The notes: a model not told the origin generated them from the letters alone. 64,000 nucleotides of DNA from Sialis fuliginosa (GCA_961205875.1 OY540813.1:11999001-12063000); one strand, 5' to 3'. Shown: positions 47,701 to 59,699, counted from the stretch's first letter. Translations and numbers: made by a program.

Positions 47701-48781
47701 ACTTTGTTAAAACACATAAATATTAAAATGATTGTAATTTTACAACTACTTATAATATAGCCGTATTAATTTCACGCGTTATTTTTTATAAACTGTTGGT
47801 GCGAATTCTAAATACTTCCTTTACGGCTAGATAGTACGATAGTTGTACAGAAGTGAACATGAAACAAATAAATTTTGTTTGACCAACCTGGGTCCCAAAA
47901 AAAATATAGGTGGGCCGTGGGTTATCGATTTAAATTGCAGGTGAGCCGCGACATAAAAAATAGAGCTATTTGCTGTTGCTTCTGAACAACTTATAAGAGA
48001 TTGTATATATAAAGACAGTGAACCAGCCGAAAACGATAACTCTCGGTAGAAAGAGAAAGAACAAGATTATGGACCACAGAATAAAGATACTCCAGACACG
48101 ACAGTCCACGTCACGTAGATACTCAATATTTTCTTTCTCGAGCGATTTTGAAATTTTGCAAAAATAAAATATTTTATTAAAATGAATTTTTATCCTGTAA
48201 AATATTTTTTCATATTTATTCCGATATTAAAAAATTCAAATAAATTTTTTAATTTGAATAAGTATAAAATCATACCAGGAGCGTGACTAGCCATGAGTGA
48301 TCGGTCAAAAGTAAAATAATATAATTCGCGAGCGTGCGTGATCGTAATATTTCTTTCTATATTTGAATGTGATTGGTCATAAATAAAAAAACTGTGAAAA
48401 TGAAATTATAAAAGAAATAAAAGTGATAAAAATAATAAAGCAAGGAAAGAAAAACGATAGAAATAAAGAAGAGATATAAAAAATTAAAAATATTAAAGAA
48501 AACAAACAACAAAAAAAAGTTGAAAATAGAAAAATGTATTATTAAAATGTAAGGAAATGGAATATATAATCGCATTGAGTGTTTTGAAATGGGTAAATGT
48601 GCTTGTGTGAAAGGACACTAATCATTTAATCAAGCCATAAAGCGTGTTATAATGCTGAATATAAAAGCGGTATTTAAAAACTTTTGATGCGATTTTAGTA
48701 TTTTCTGTGTTGTAAATGAATACCAAAAAAATATGTATTACATAAATACAAAATCTATTATTTTTAATACATTATAATTCA
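47701..48781. other. No gene seen
   Basis: AT-rich. At 48007-48120 a TATATATAAAG box precedes a purine-rich, more balanced stretch (GAACCAGCCGAAAACGATAA, CTCCAGACACGACAGTCCAC). This could be a promoter with an untranslated leader, but no frame follows. The Phe-rich minus frame at 48357-48575 is a low-complexity A-rich strand read backwards. Confidence 0.4.
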
Positions 48782-49410
48782 TTTTTAGGATTCTGAAGGA
48801 ATCTTATTAATCTCACTTTGTCGTCCGTCCATCCGTCCGTCAGTCAAAGCAAAATATCTTGTAAGCCATATAAGCTAGAAACTTGAATTTTTTACTGAAC
48901 ATTTAAAATGATGCCCTCTAGTAAAATATGTACTTTGTTGAAAAAATATTTTTTTTATACCAAGGTATGTGGCATGTCAAAAAGTATAACCAAACCAGTA
49001 GAATTTGACCCTCTTTCTTATTTTTTTCTAAATCAAAAATGGCACCTGCAGGGGGTTTGAATACATTTTTTTTAATCGTATGCGAAGGCATGTGGGATGT
49101 CCAAATGTAGATCTTTATCTGTAGAATTATTTATTTAAGTCAAAAATCGCGTCAGTAGGAAGCTCCAAAGAGTATTTTATCCCCCCCCCCCTTACTCACG
49201 GTTACTACTGGCTCAAAAAATCTGAAAAAATTTAGTAGCGAGGCTTTGTTGCGATTACCAAAGACAAATACTAAAGACAACAATATCATTTAAAATTTTG
49301 GAAAAATAGGAAGGGGCGTCATAGAATATTTTATTTTTATTTTCATATCTAGACATGTAGGGTATCAAAATATATCAATTAGTAGAATATAACCTGTAAG
49401 TGGCTCCAAA
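48782..49410 (+). repeat. Dispersed repeat family B, copy 2
   Basis: Begins GGATTCTGAAGGAATC with CGTCCGTCCATCCGTCCGTC about 30 bases on, the same end type as 16700-16826 in reverse. Its right part (49277-49400) is the partner of 6735-6900. Internally GGTATGTGGCATGTC and AGGCATGTGGGATGTC are diverged tandem phrases (about 48963 and 49085). An 11-base C run lies at about 49182-49192. Non-coding. Confidence 0.65.
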
Positions 49411-50449
49411 CAGTCTACGTATAGTACGTACATACATAGGAACTCTTTTGGCATACACCCGTGTATCTCTTGACCGAATTTTTTAACATTTAAATAACGT
49501 CAATAAAGTCAAAAATAATTGTAAAATAAATGTTTTTCATATGTTTAAACACAGAATAATAAAGTGATTATAATATGCTTATTTATTATTTTAATTTTAA
49601 ACGTTTTGAAATATTTTACCTTTTCATTATTAAAAAAATCGCTTTGCAGCCAAACAATATCAATATTAATATAATTCCTTGAGATATACGTGTAGGTACA
49701 TATATAATACATTTAGTCAATATAATTTTTAAGAAGAACAAGAAATCATTAAATTTAAATCAACGCAAACAAAAACAACCATTTAATACACATAAATATC
49801 AACGAGCCTATTATACAACTCCGTGTCGCAAACATCGCAAAGCCTACTATGTGAAAATGTAATTACCGCAATTAAGGTATTGTAGTGGAATATCTGGTAC
49901 AGATAAGAAGCACTAAGTGAATAACAGAGAGAGGTGTTTATTGTCAAACTGTGTCCTCATTTCCCTTCCAGGATGCGTAAAAAGGATAATGCTAAACCAC
50001 GAACGAGCGTCTTTTGTTCCTCTAATCGGTGAAATATGTTCGCGATTTGATTTTTAATTAAAACTTCATTTACTTTTATGTTTTCAGCAGATTTTCGATG
50101 TTCTAGTTTTAAACGTTAAATCGTAAATGAGTAGGTTAGTTTATTAATATTGAAGTACCTCAATAAAATTAGGGAGGTACATTACTATAATCGTTAATCG
50201 ATTAAAAATGTCATTTCAGGATCTTATTGCTAGTTGTAAGTTATTTTTATTAATAGTCAATTTAATTTTGTAGTTTCCAACTGAACTTCCAATATTAATA
50301 TTGGTTTCAGATTAAATCTTCTGCAACCGCTATTTTGCTGTAGTTTTCATTCAATGTTTATCTTATGACAGAATAGTTTTAATTTTAATTTTCCAAAATA
50401 TTTTCCAATATATATTTTATTTTTGATACGTTTATCTGTATAACTGCTT
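49411..50449. other. No proven gene
   Basis: AT-rich. At 49955-49970 a pyrimidine run ending TTTCCCTTCCAG precedes GATGCGTAAAAAGGATAATG, and CG/GTGAAATAT follows near 50027, so a 57-bp exon is conceivable. The frames are short and unrecognised, and the match is not better than expected by chance. Confidence 0.35.
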
Positions 50450-50637
50450 ATACATATTATAAAGATGAGTATCATGCAAAATATTCTTCTATTAAAAAAA
50501 ATACATGTTACGCGATTTTTTAAAGTTCAAACCTAACAGGGATAAAAAAAATCTAGATTTAACTGTACAAATTCTATAAAATTTTATAAATTATAAAAAC
50601 GAATACAACGAGGGTGAAGTAGCCGGCGGGTTGCTAG
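50450..50637 (+). mobile_element. Helitron-like 3' end fragment
   Basis: Ends GGGTGAAGTAGCCGGCGGGT then TGCTAG before T, the same terminal style (GTGAAGCCGCGGG, CTAG/T) as 55651-55805. The left part (CATATTATAAAGATGAG) resembles the start of short elements of this kind. Degenerate and non-coding. Confidence 0.45.
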
Positions 50638-52198
50638 TTATATACATTTACATATACATATTTTATATACATATACAATAAGATACATACATAGGTATAT
50701 ATATATATCTAAAACGCTTGGTTATCATGACATCAGTATAAACAACATGTTTACATATACCGGATGGTCTATGTATTTATTCTGAAAGTATAATAATATA
50801 CAAAGAATAAATCAAAACAGAGAAAAATATAAGAAAAAACAAAAAGACAAAATGCATAAATTAAAGTATCATCTCAACAAATTCTTTTAAACTGTAAAAG
50901 TTTTTTTTATACCGTTGTGACAATATTTTAAAAACAAAATATGTTAAAATTGAGGTTTTCTAAAAAAACTTCTTTCTTTTTTTCTGTTGAGTACGAATAT
51001 GCAAAAAAAGAAATAGGTTTCCATCCAAAAAAATTAGGTTACTCAATATTACCTAGAAACTTTCTCTAAAGGTCAAAAAATTTACCCCTGTTGGTTTTCC
51101 CCACTGAATCTTTTGTACCAAACATTTCCCTGAAAATCCACTTTACTTACTTTACATACTTTTACGATATTATAAAGATTACCAAAAACAATAATAAAGT
51201 TCAGAATTGGGTTAGTTTTTATTAAAACTTTTATAAAGGCGAAAAAATACTTTTTGATATTCTAAAAATGTTTTTTTAATTAAAAATACCAATATTTCGT
51301 CAAACACAAAAACGCCTTATATAAACAAAAATTGACATTTAACAAAATTATTATTTTAATGTTGGATGTTAATTATAAAAAACCACCTCATTTCCAGCTT
51401 AGGTTTTTACAGAATCAATTTTACGTTGAAGCTTTTTAATTTTAATTACAAAACCCGAGGCCAGTATCACATCTTTCGTTTTGAATATTTTCAAGAAATA
51501 TACTATTATAACAATGTTACAAAAAGTTAACGCATATTCGAGTTTTTATTATTTAAATCTATATTGCTAAAAAATAGAATGAAAAATTTCATTTAAACTC
51601 AAAAATTTCCTTTTATTTTTATATGAAAGTTATATAGTATAAAAATGATTTTTTTTTCATTTTTATCACTGTTAATAAAAAAATCTAGATACTATCTTAA
51701 TTAAGTAAAAAAAAACATTATATTAATAGTCCATAATTAAATTTTCTTTATCAGATCTCGTTTTATATGTATTTTTTAATAAAACGTAATTATACTTTGA
51801 AAAAGAAAATACAGTAAAGGGAAAAAAACATTTCATTTTAAATTAATCGAAGTCAAGTAATAATAATCTTATACTTTTTCATAATGGTAGATAATTATTT
51901 CAGAATTATGCAAGTTAATTTATGACTAAATCATCATCTCCGAAGCGAAATGAAGAGAAAATAACCAGTGGCGTAGTTTTTATTAAGATACTTTGTTAAT
52001 TTACTATACTAAATTATATTCAACACAAACGACAAAAAAACACTAACGGCCATAGTTAACATTTTTTGCAATTATTTATTATTTGTATTTATTTTACTAT
52101 AGAATTTTACTGTGCCTTGATTATAAACGGAATTGTTATACCTCTTTATTACGTTAAATTGTTTAATGATAATTAGTAATATAATCATACAGACAGGT
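50638..52198. other. No gene seen
   Basis: Very AT-rich, including TATA-type simple stretches near 50640-50710 and many A/T homopolymers. No bounded element, hairpin or coding frame found. Confidence 0.5.
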
Positions 52199-52330
52199 CC
52201 TAAGAAAACATCAATGGGACCCGGACCAAACAACATTTCAGGGGCCCTCTGTTTTGCGAGCTTAAGGACATTTCTAACAAATTCCGCATTATCCTTAAAG
52301 TTTGAACTCATATTATGTAAGATAATATAA
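52199..52330 (-). repeat. Dispersed repeat family G, copy 2
   Basis: The minus strand is open from an ATG: MSSNFKDNAEFVRNVLKLAK followed by QRAPEMLFGPGPIDVFLGP. The aligned part of 43740-43880 gives the same pattern with a frameshift. The open frame then runs into AT-rich sequence without similarity. The conservation of the reading frame in this copy is notable but short. Confidence 0.6.
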
Positions 52331-52356
52331 ATTATTAATATTTATGTAAAAGATAA

Positions 52357-52600
52357 ATGGCTTGTAGGTTTGTTAGCTTGTTAGCTTCTTAGCTTGTAAA
52401 CTAGTCGTGTGTCATCATAGTAGATAGTTCGCTAGCTGCTAATATCTCGGTGATTCCTGGTTTCAGTGTCTATAAAATGTATTCACAACACGTGGTTTAC
52501 TCGCTATTTAGTTGGCTACTGAGCGAGTGGAAAGTTTTGTGTGTCATCATCACTATCTTACAAGCTAACAAGCTGGCTTGTTAGCTTGTAAACTCGCTCA
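52357..52600. repeat. TTAGCTTG cluster with perfect hairpin
   Basis: Direct TTAGCTTG/TTAGCTTC units occupy 52370-52400. At 52559-52590 TACAAGCTAACAAG and its exact complement surround a 4-base CTGG loop, followed by TAAACTCGCTCA, whose complement TGAGCGAG lies at about 52518. The whole forms a nested inverted arrangement. Class unknown. Confidence 0.8.
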
Positions 52601-52639
52601 ATGTAATTGACCCTAAATTAATAAAATAAAATAGTGAAA

Positions 52640-52874
52640 CCGTAAATTATAAAATTCTGTATTCCATAGCTATAGGTACTGTTTTTATATACCTACATAA
52701 AGACAGTTGTATGCTGTGACATTATGGAAACAAAATACGACTGGATAAAGATTATTTGTAGTCTTTTGATATTAAATCTTAGATTTTCATAAATTATTAA
52801 TAGCCACGATACTGCTCAGAAAAAATATCTAACTATTGGCCTCATTCAAACAAACATTCATTTTTATATATAGA
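52640..52874 (-). mobile_element. Helitron-like element, 5' fragment
   Basis: Read on the minus strand it begins TCTATATATAAAAATGAATG and continues through ATGTCACAGCATACAACTGTC-type sequence shared with 44362-44992 and 53672-54283. The 3' half is missing. Confidence 0.65.
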
Positions 52875-53671
52875 TATGACCAGTTTTACCATAATTACAG
52901 AGCTTTTGTACTATTAATACCTCAATTGTTTTGATGAGTGTATACAAAAATAGCCAAAATCTAAATTTTAATATCTATTTGATGATGTGCAACGCAATTA
53001 AGACGATGCGTCACAAAAGTCGACTACTCTTGATATATTGCTAACATAATTATCACTTTGATTCTGAACAGCTCGATTTCAGAATATATGTCTAATAGAC
53101 ATATATTGTCTATATACCTATAAGTCTAGGTCTTCTATGTACAGAAAATATTTCCGAGCTAAACTTTCCCTTATCATTCGATACACATGACGCCCATGTT
53201 GATGACAACAATGTACAACACAGGACACGGTCTCATTTTACAGTTGTGATGTTCGGCGGTGTAACGGAGTAGCAGTGATAAATACGATGCATTTGTTATG
53301 GCTTCGGGAGAAATCACAGCAGGCTGTGAGACGCTTTTTGTTTGTCGTTTTGTTTTGCTCTACGACACACGTCTCGATAAGAACTGTTAAAAATGTGCAC
53401 AAGACGCGCTCGTCTGCTTTTTGCGGATATGTAAATGTATTTTTTTTAAATACAGATTGGTGTAAGTTTATTTGATTTTTTTATTTTTGTTTGATTAAAT
53501 AGAATATGTGCTTTATCTTTAATTTAAATAAGATTTGATATATAATTATAATAATATAATAACATGAAAAGAAGTTACTATAGTTCACAAGTTTTAACCT
53601 TTTTCAGTCAATAACACCATATGAACAAAATAACAAAAAGAAAATTCATTTCTTATATAATTTATTATCAA
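52875..53671. other. No proven gene; possible first exon at 53287-53430
   Basis: From 53150 to 53460 composition is more balanced than around it. An ATG at 53287 opens a frame of 62 codons (MHLLWLREKSQQAVRRFLFV then VLFCSTTHV). The start combines basic residues with a short hydrophobic core, as a secretory signal would. A donor-like GTAAAT at 53431 would end a 144-bp coding exon in phase 0. That phase does not fit the exon at 59094, which needs one base from upstream, so the two are not simply joined. Evidence is too thin for a gene call. Confidence 0.25.
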
Positions 53672-54283
53672 CTAGCGCATTGAACCCAGTGTTATCCGGG
53701 TTAATACTCACAAAACCATAGTGACCTAAAATATTCAACATGCTCACCCAATATACCTACCCAACATGCCCACAACACACGATTCACTGCGAACTGTTTT
53801 TTCCCAACTTCATGAAATTTACACAAATAATACACCTAAACCTAACCTATCCATTAGTGAAAACCGAATAAAATCCGTTCAGTAGTTACTGAGAAATCGT
53901 GTAAAATTATATAAAATAAATAAAAAAATAGGTTAGCAATAATCATAATCAATTTCGATATTTTACCTTTCTTGGAAGTATTATATTTCAAAATATTTAA
54001 TTGTTAACGTGTATCAAAAATTTAACCATAAATTATAAAATTCTTTATTCAATGGCTACTATATTTTTATATAAATGACAGTTGTATTCTGTGGTGTATT
54101 ATGGAAATAAAACATGAAAGTTTTTATTGTCTTTTGATGTTAAATCTTTTCATAAAATATTAATAGTTACGAACATGCACGAAGAAATTATCCAACTATT
54201 GATGAAAATCGCATTGAAACCGGTTCAGTAATTCCGAAGTCTATAAGACTAATACAAACGAACATTCATTTTTATATATAAAG
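53672..54283 (-). mobile_element. Helitron-like element, non-autonomous, copy 2
   Basis: Read on the minus strand it starts CTTTATATATAAAAATGAATG-like sequence (54283) and ends CCCGGATAACACTGGGTTCA then ATGCGCTAG before T (53672). The hairpin, CTAG end and internal GAACGGATTTTATTCGG phrase match 44362-44992. It is the best copy for the 3' end because CTAG is intact. Confidence 0.7.
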
Positions 54284-55650
54284 TTATATTATAATTAATT
54301 GATTGATATTGGAAAAAATATATAGGTACTTTTTATCCAGTTGAACAACTCCAATTTTTGTCGATTTTCTAATTTTGATACTTGAGTACCTACCCTTCTT
54401 TGACAAAATACTTATTTATTTATTAAAATTTGATTAAAATTTATCTAATTCAGGAATATTTTTAACTCTGTTGCATGTTTTTAAAAAGTTGATGGTAACA
54501 GAACCATAATATCGTAGATACCCGACCAACAACTGTTTCTTTTTGTTATTTATGTACAAATAAGTTTGTTACTCCAATGGATGGAGATTATCCTTGCAAC
54601 AATGCAAAAATAAAATAAAAATGTTTCTTGAATGTGGACAAAAAGTTTACACTTACTGAAATTCCTGAACAAAATGTTTATCAGTGTTTCAACAGTAGAA
54701 TTAGTATCATCAGTACGTTATTTATTTAATATATACTACATTACAATTGTAATTTCCAGATCTTTCATTGAATTAATTAAAATTCAATTCAATGTTGATT
54801 TTGTTAGAATTCTAAAAATAAATAAACAATCAACAAAGCTAAAACTAAAATACTGTTTTCATAAAGTACGATATATGTCGATCTATATTGTTGTGTTTTT
54901 CTATTGTTACGTTAATTTATTTTCTATTGCACCTATAAGATAATCCACCACTGATAACAATTGCAAATGCAAAAATAATTAATAGGAATCAGTGGCTGTA
55001 GTCATGACAAAAACAAAAGAATTTATTAATCAAGCATAGATAATGAAAAAGTATCACATAATGGGAATTAAAAAAATATATCACAGGTTTCATAGTCAAC
55101 AATAACCTCCATTTCTACAATAGGCGTTTGCGTCGTCGTATGGTACGTCACATTGTTAGAACATTCAGAGAGAGAGGATTATGAAAATATTATTTAACAT
55201 TCATTCGCACGTATTTGCTATAATCCTGAATATAGAGTGGAAAAAAATACTATCCGCAATCTTTTTTCTCGCTCTTCTCACTAAAACATATAACTTATAT
55301 ATATGTATATGTGTAGAATGTAGATATATATATTTTGGTTTCGCATATGCAAAACAATGGAACGTCAACTACCATAGATACGATTGTTTTCAACGCCACA
55401 ATGCGCCATCTAGCGGTGTGCGAATGTACTATGTATGTGTAAGACAATGAATTTAATAATATGACTATGCTCTCTATATACTGGTTCTCGTAAAGTTTCT
55501 TAATCTATTTCATGGTTACTTAAACCAAATTAGCTATTTCAACTCTTATTGATGTATAATACTGCAAATTGAGATATTGTTGTAAATATATAAGACACCA
55601 TATATTAATAATTGCTATTTCATTAAATATAATGAATATTATATTTTATA
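54284..55650. other. No proven gene
   Basis: AT-rich. A 103-codon frame at 54632-54943 starts without a strong context, is rich in Ile/Phe/Lys/Tyr, and its length is about what this composition produces by chance in a window of this size. A short GC-richer patch at 55370-55430 (GCCACAATGCGCCATCTAGC) has no partner. Confidence 0.4.
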
Positions 55651-55805
55651 CTAGTTGTGCCCGCGGCTTCGCTCGCGTGGACTACGGAATTATTGTTTAG
55701 GATTTTTGAAAAATATAGTTGAATTAAGTACAAACACCATTAGTTATTATTGTAATAATAACTAATCAACACTTAAATTACCTAAAAAGTAAAAATTTCG
55801 AATAT
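55651..55805 (-). mobile_element. Helitron-like 3' end fragment
   Basis: This is the best copy of the window-start repeat. On the minus strand it ends CGAGCGAAGCCGCGGGCACA then ACTAG before T. CGCGAG...CCGCGG forms the terminal hairpin, and CTAG is intact. Homology to 20-172 covers the palindromic TTAGTTATTATTGTAATAAT-type core. Confidence 0.6.
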
Positions 55806-57344
55806 AATAATAATTACTATAAATTAATTGTAAGTCAATACAAAAATAGAAAACTTAACTTAATTAATGAAGGTCTCATTCGATGTCAATACAATTTCTT
55901 TAAGTTTAATTCGAATTAACATTATATGCTATTAAAACTACTTCAAAGTGTATAAATAAGTAATTAAGAACAATCTTATTATTTAATATCAAGAATCAAT
56001 AAAATTAGTTTAAATATTTTATGAACACACTGTACATAAAGGGCTTTATAGAACAGTTTATTGCTGAACGAATGTGTAGAAAAATGATGGAGGAGCCACT
56101 TCTGTACCGATTGTATTTAGTTATGGAATAATAGAATTGGATTCTCCATCCCACTGTTGTGTGTGATTCATTGTCTGTCTAGAGAGGTATATGGGAAATA
56201 TTTACCTTACCCCGGTCTCGTTTTCAAACTCGGTTTGTGTGGGTCTCTTTTAAAAAACTATTTGTCTGCGTCAATATATTATATTTTTATCCTATAATGA
56301 TTTTATATGTCTCTACCAGAGAAAGACTTGATTCATTATCCTAACTTAAAATTAAATGAAAATAGAATTTGCATTTAGTAAAATGATTTATTATTTTATC
56401 GTTAATAATGTCGCTCAATCATTTTCAAATCATTTTTTTAACGGCAATACATAGAATATTAAAATTATTTAAAATAATATCTACCTATACGTATAAACAA
56501 CGTTTCGATTCACAAAATCAACATCAAGCTAAAAACTTCTTGCAATATGTCAATATTTTGTAACTAGGCATAGTTTTAGATATTATAAATTGTACAACAT
56601 GAAAAATATGAAAAACTCCGCACAAAAATAAAAATAAATAGATTCTTAGCACACCATTACCTTGGTTAGTATAAAAATATACATGAACATTGAGATGAGG
56701 TTAAAAGTAACCACAGGCCGAATATAAATATTTATAAATCAACTTTTTATAATACGTAAAATAAGTATTTAACTACATAGAACATAAAAAATGATTAACA
56801 AATTTATAACCTTACTTAAATCCAAATTTTAATTAATTTAATGTATCAATCTTAAAAACAGCATTCATTCATATAAACATAATTTTGGACAATCTAGATT
56901 TTTTTCTTTTATCGAAATTTTCGCGGAATTCAATTCCAGAAATTTAATTAATTTTTTATTTATTTACATACACGTTACTGAAAATGCCTAATTACACTTG
57001 TTTGTAAAAATTTTGTGATTTAATTAAATTTAATTACGTAGTACACGAATATTTGATATTTCAAACAGCGACAGTTCTTAAAATTGTAATTCCTCGGATT
57101 TATCTGTTAATGTGATATTTAATTTGATTTTCAAATTAAATTCTCTTTCCATTTGTTAGCTTCTTAATAAGTCTAATCCATACTTAAAATGATAATTTGA
57201 ATAACATTTTCGTATGTTATATTGGTATATTGCACACTGTGCTTTACGCAGTACAGTGCGTGGAGAGATTAAAAAAAATGGAGCAGCATTTTTATTTATT
57301 CAACTTTTTTTTTAATGATTAATAATTTAATTTAGATTCAGATT
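55806..57344. other. No gene seen
   Basis: AT-rich. 56040-56260 is somewhat more balanced (GGAGGAGCCACTTCTGTACC, CCCGGTCTCGTTTTC) without a frame, repeat partner or splice signals that I trust. Confidence 0.45.
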
Positions 57345-57568
57345 GAAATTGTCAAAAAATTAAAAATATACGAAAAAATAATCAGGTGCGTCTTAAGAAA
57401 AATTTCGAACTAATATTTTTTAGTAAAATTGTATAAAAAATAAATTGTTAACCAATTCTAAGCAATTTATCTGAGCATCGGTTTTTATTGAAATTGTTCA
57501 ATAATTAATTATCTTTGGTGAATTTAGCACGAGGAAGCACTGTGCATTTACTTGGCAGATGTTTTTAC
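57345..57568 (-). repeat. Dispersed repeat family A, copy 4 (partial)
   Basis: Contains only the AGCACGAGGAAGCACTGTGC end and the CGAAAAAATAATCAGGTGCG block of family A; the part with the CTGT tract is missing. Inverted relative to copies 1 and 3. Confidence 0.8.
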
Positions 57569-58526
57569 TATATTGTGTTGAATTGTATTTAGTATTTTTT
57601 AAGGTCTTTAGGTTTGTATTTGTTAGGAAGTAATTGTTCTCATTTAAAACTACTTACAAAATATAATCCTCTCTTTTAAGGTAGATATACAATTTATACA
57701 TACATTATTCCTTGTTTCAAAATGTTCATACTTCTATTGTTTTGTTTAAAATAACAGATTTAATTATATCAATCGTAACAAAAAAAATTATTATAATTAA
57801 TTATACTATAGTATTAAATTATATTACTATATAAAAGTTATAGTATCTTGATTAATAAAATAATACTAATAAATATTTCAGATGTATTTCTATAAAAAAT
57901 ATAAATAAATTTTCAAATATAACGAAATATTTTTAATTAAATTTTAATTTATTTAATAATATAAAAATAAATTTTATTAATTGTAAAGGAAGATTTTCTT
58001 AACGTATTCAGTTTGTCACAAAATTTGTTTTACAACTGTTTGCGTACTTAAAAACTTTAAGACTAAAAGCTTTGACATTAATTCAGGAATTTATTTCAAA
58101 GCAGAAAAAAACTATTAATCATTTTTAATATTCCATAAAATTTTTCATGAGAAAAGTAACTCATTAATTACAAATCACGAGGAACGAAGTGAACAGAAAT
58201 ATTTTATTATTTTAATTAGTTTTAAAAACCATCTGTTATGTAGGTACATTTTTTATTTATATGTTGCGCAATTTATTTGACAGTATAAGTATAATATAAG
58301 TTTTATTATTTACGACATATGAAGTTCTCAATACCAATTTCGAAATATAAATACCTTACTACGAATGAAGATGGCATGTGAACGTATTAAAGAAGACATT
58401 TGGCAAAAATTCCAGAAACTAAATTATTATATATTTATAGACATACATAGTTAGTTTATCGTTTTTAACATATTTTTGTTTTTATCATAGAATACGTCTT
58501 AAACACACTGTTCACCTTTTAAAATA
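57569..58526. other. No gene seen
   Basis: Extremely AT-rich, without identifiable features. Confidence 0.5.
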
Positions 58527-58954
58527 CAGGATGAGTAAAAAATATGGAATATTGCTCATATTTTCTAAAATCTTCATTATTTAAAAACAATGTTTTAGTA
58601 AAAGTTTTTAGAGAAATTATTTCCTATGTAATGCTAATCTTTAAAAAATACTTGGTGCTCTCAATGGCATCCAACTCTATTTTTTTCTTATTTAAAAAAA
58701 AAATCGTATGTAATATCATTAAAATTTTCAGGGTTGTATGCAAAAAAAAATAAGATCTATTCATAAAATCAATAAAAAAGACATGCTGTTACTTAAAAAA
58801 ATAGACTTGGGTACCATAGTAAAGTAACTGATAACACCATTTTTTAAAGAATAATATTACAATTATTTTCTCTAAAACCATTTACTGAAATATTTTTTAA
58901 ATAATGGATATTTTCGAAAATACGAGCAATATTCCATATTTTTTACTCACCATG
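58527..58954. mobile_element. MITE with inverted ATATGGAATATTGCTC ends
   Basis: Left end CAGGATGAGTAAAAAATATG then GAATATTGCTC; right end is its complement with few changes (GAGCAATATTCCATATTTTT then TACTCACCATG). Symmetry continues into TATTTTC/GAAAATA. TA flanks both ends (58525-58526, 58955-58956). It is 428 bp, with a partial relative at 15061-15252. The 69-codon frame at 58544-58753 lies inside it and is spurious. Confidence 0.85.
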
Positions 58955-59093
58955 TATAATTTGTACTTAAATGCAAATTTAGAGTACATTTTATGATTTA
59001 AATAATCTATAACGATAAAATAAAATTTCATTTATATAATAAAATTAAAATCTAACTTGAATTTTTATTACAAATTTAATTTTTTGTTCACAG

Positions 59094-59305
59094 CACCGTT
59101 GGTGGTGGCGCCGGGTATTAGTGGCAACAGTAACGACATCACAAGCAACCCCATCTCTGTTTCGCCAACGGCGTTTGAGGATGACGACACGAGTGTTCAA
59201 GCGCCGTTCTATACGCCACAAGAGTCGGCACAGGCTATACTCAGCAGAGTCGGTTCGGCAGCCACCTGTTTAGCGGCAGGTGTCGAGTACACGCATGGAC
59301 AACAG
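59094..59305 (+). CDS. Internal coding exon of an unidentified gene
   Basis: This 212-bp exon is much GC-richer than its surroundings and open in one frame throughout. A strong acceptor precedes it (AATTTTTTGTTCACAG, ending at 59093) and a GT donor follows (CAACAG/GTTAAC at 59306). The first codon is split: one base comes from the previous exon and the exon supplies CA; it ends in phase 0. The translation is about 70 residues: PLVVAPGISGNSNDITSNP, an acidic EDDDTS patch, then TPQESAQAILSRVGSAATCL and AAGVEYTHGQQ. The first half is Ser/Asn/Pro-rich and probably unstructured; the second half looks like an amphipathic helix. I do not recognise the protein and claim no function. Upstream exons are not identifiable in the window; the next exon must lie beyond the transposon complex. 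A frame extending to 59371 reads through the donor and is not coding. Confidence 0.8.
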
Positions 59306-59504
59306 GTTAACCATTTGTTCTATAGATTACATCCAATGTTAAGAACATTTACGTATAAGGTTTCAATATAAGGTAGTGGCACTAGTCTTGGATCATACCC
59401 CAGGCCCCAGTGTTGGACTCTCGTTTAATTAAATGTACTAAAATATAAGTATTTATTGATATTTGATAACTGCCACTACTGAATCATAATCTATAGACAC
59501 TTAA
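59296..59504 (+). repeat. 209-bp tandem duplication, unit 1 (exon end and donor)
   Basis: The unit starts at TGGACAACAG, the last 10 exon bases, and includes the donor GTTAAC, about 64 bp of intron and the first 135 bp of the MITE. It repeats exactly 209 bp downstream. I see one difference between the copies (GCCACTACTGAATC here, GCCACTAATGAATC in unit 2). The junction has the microhomology ATGG. Confidence 0.95.
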
Positions 59505-59699
59505 TGGACAACAGGTTAACCATTTGTTCTATAGATTACATCCAATGTTAAGAACATTTACGTATAAGGTTTCAATATAAGGTAGTGGCACTAGTCTTGG
59601 ATCATACCCCAGGCCCCAGTGTTGGACTCTCGTTTAATTAAATGTACTAAAATATAAGTATTTATTGATATTTGATAACTGCCACTAATGAATCATAAT
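59505..59699 (+). repeat. 209-bp tandem duplication, unit 2 (interrupted)
   Basis: Second copy, with an identical CAACAG/GTTAAC donor at 59514/59515. It runs to ATCATAAT (59692-59699), where the hAT element enters, and resumes at 60718 with CTATAGACACTTAATGG, after which the MITE continues uniquely. Use of this second donor would add 209 bp (not a multiple of three) and reach an in-frame TAA at the end of the intron segment. Confidence 0.95.

Noticed and set aside
49955-50030. TTTCCCTTCCAG/GATGCG ... CG/GTGAAA as a 57-bp exon
   Set aside because: Splice-like signals are common in AT-rich DNA; the frames are short and unrecognised and no neighbouring exon is visible.
54632-54943. 103-codon plus-strand frame resembling a small membrane protein
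   Set aside because: Ile/Phe/Tyr/Lys richness reflects AT content; a couple of such frames are expected by chance in this window and no splice or family motif supports it.
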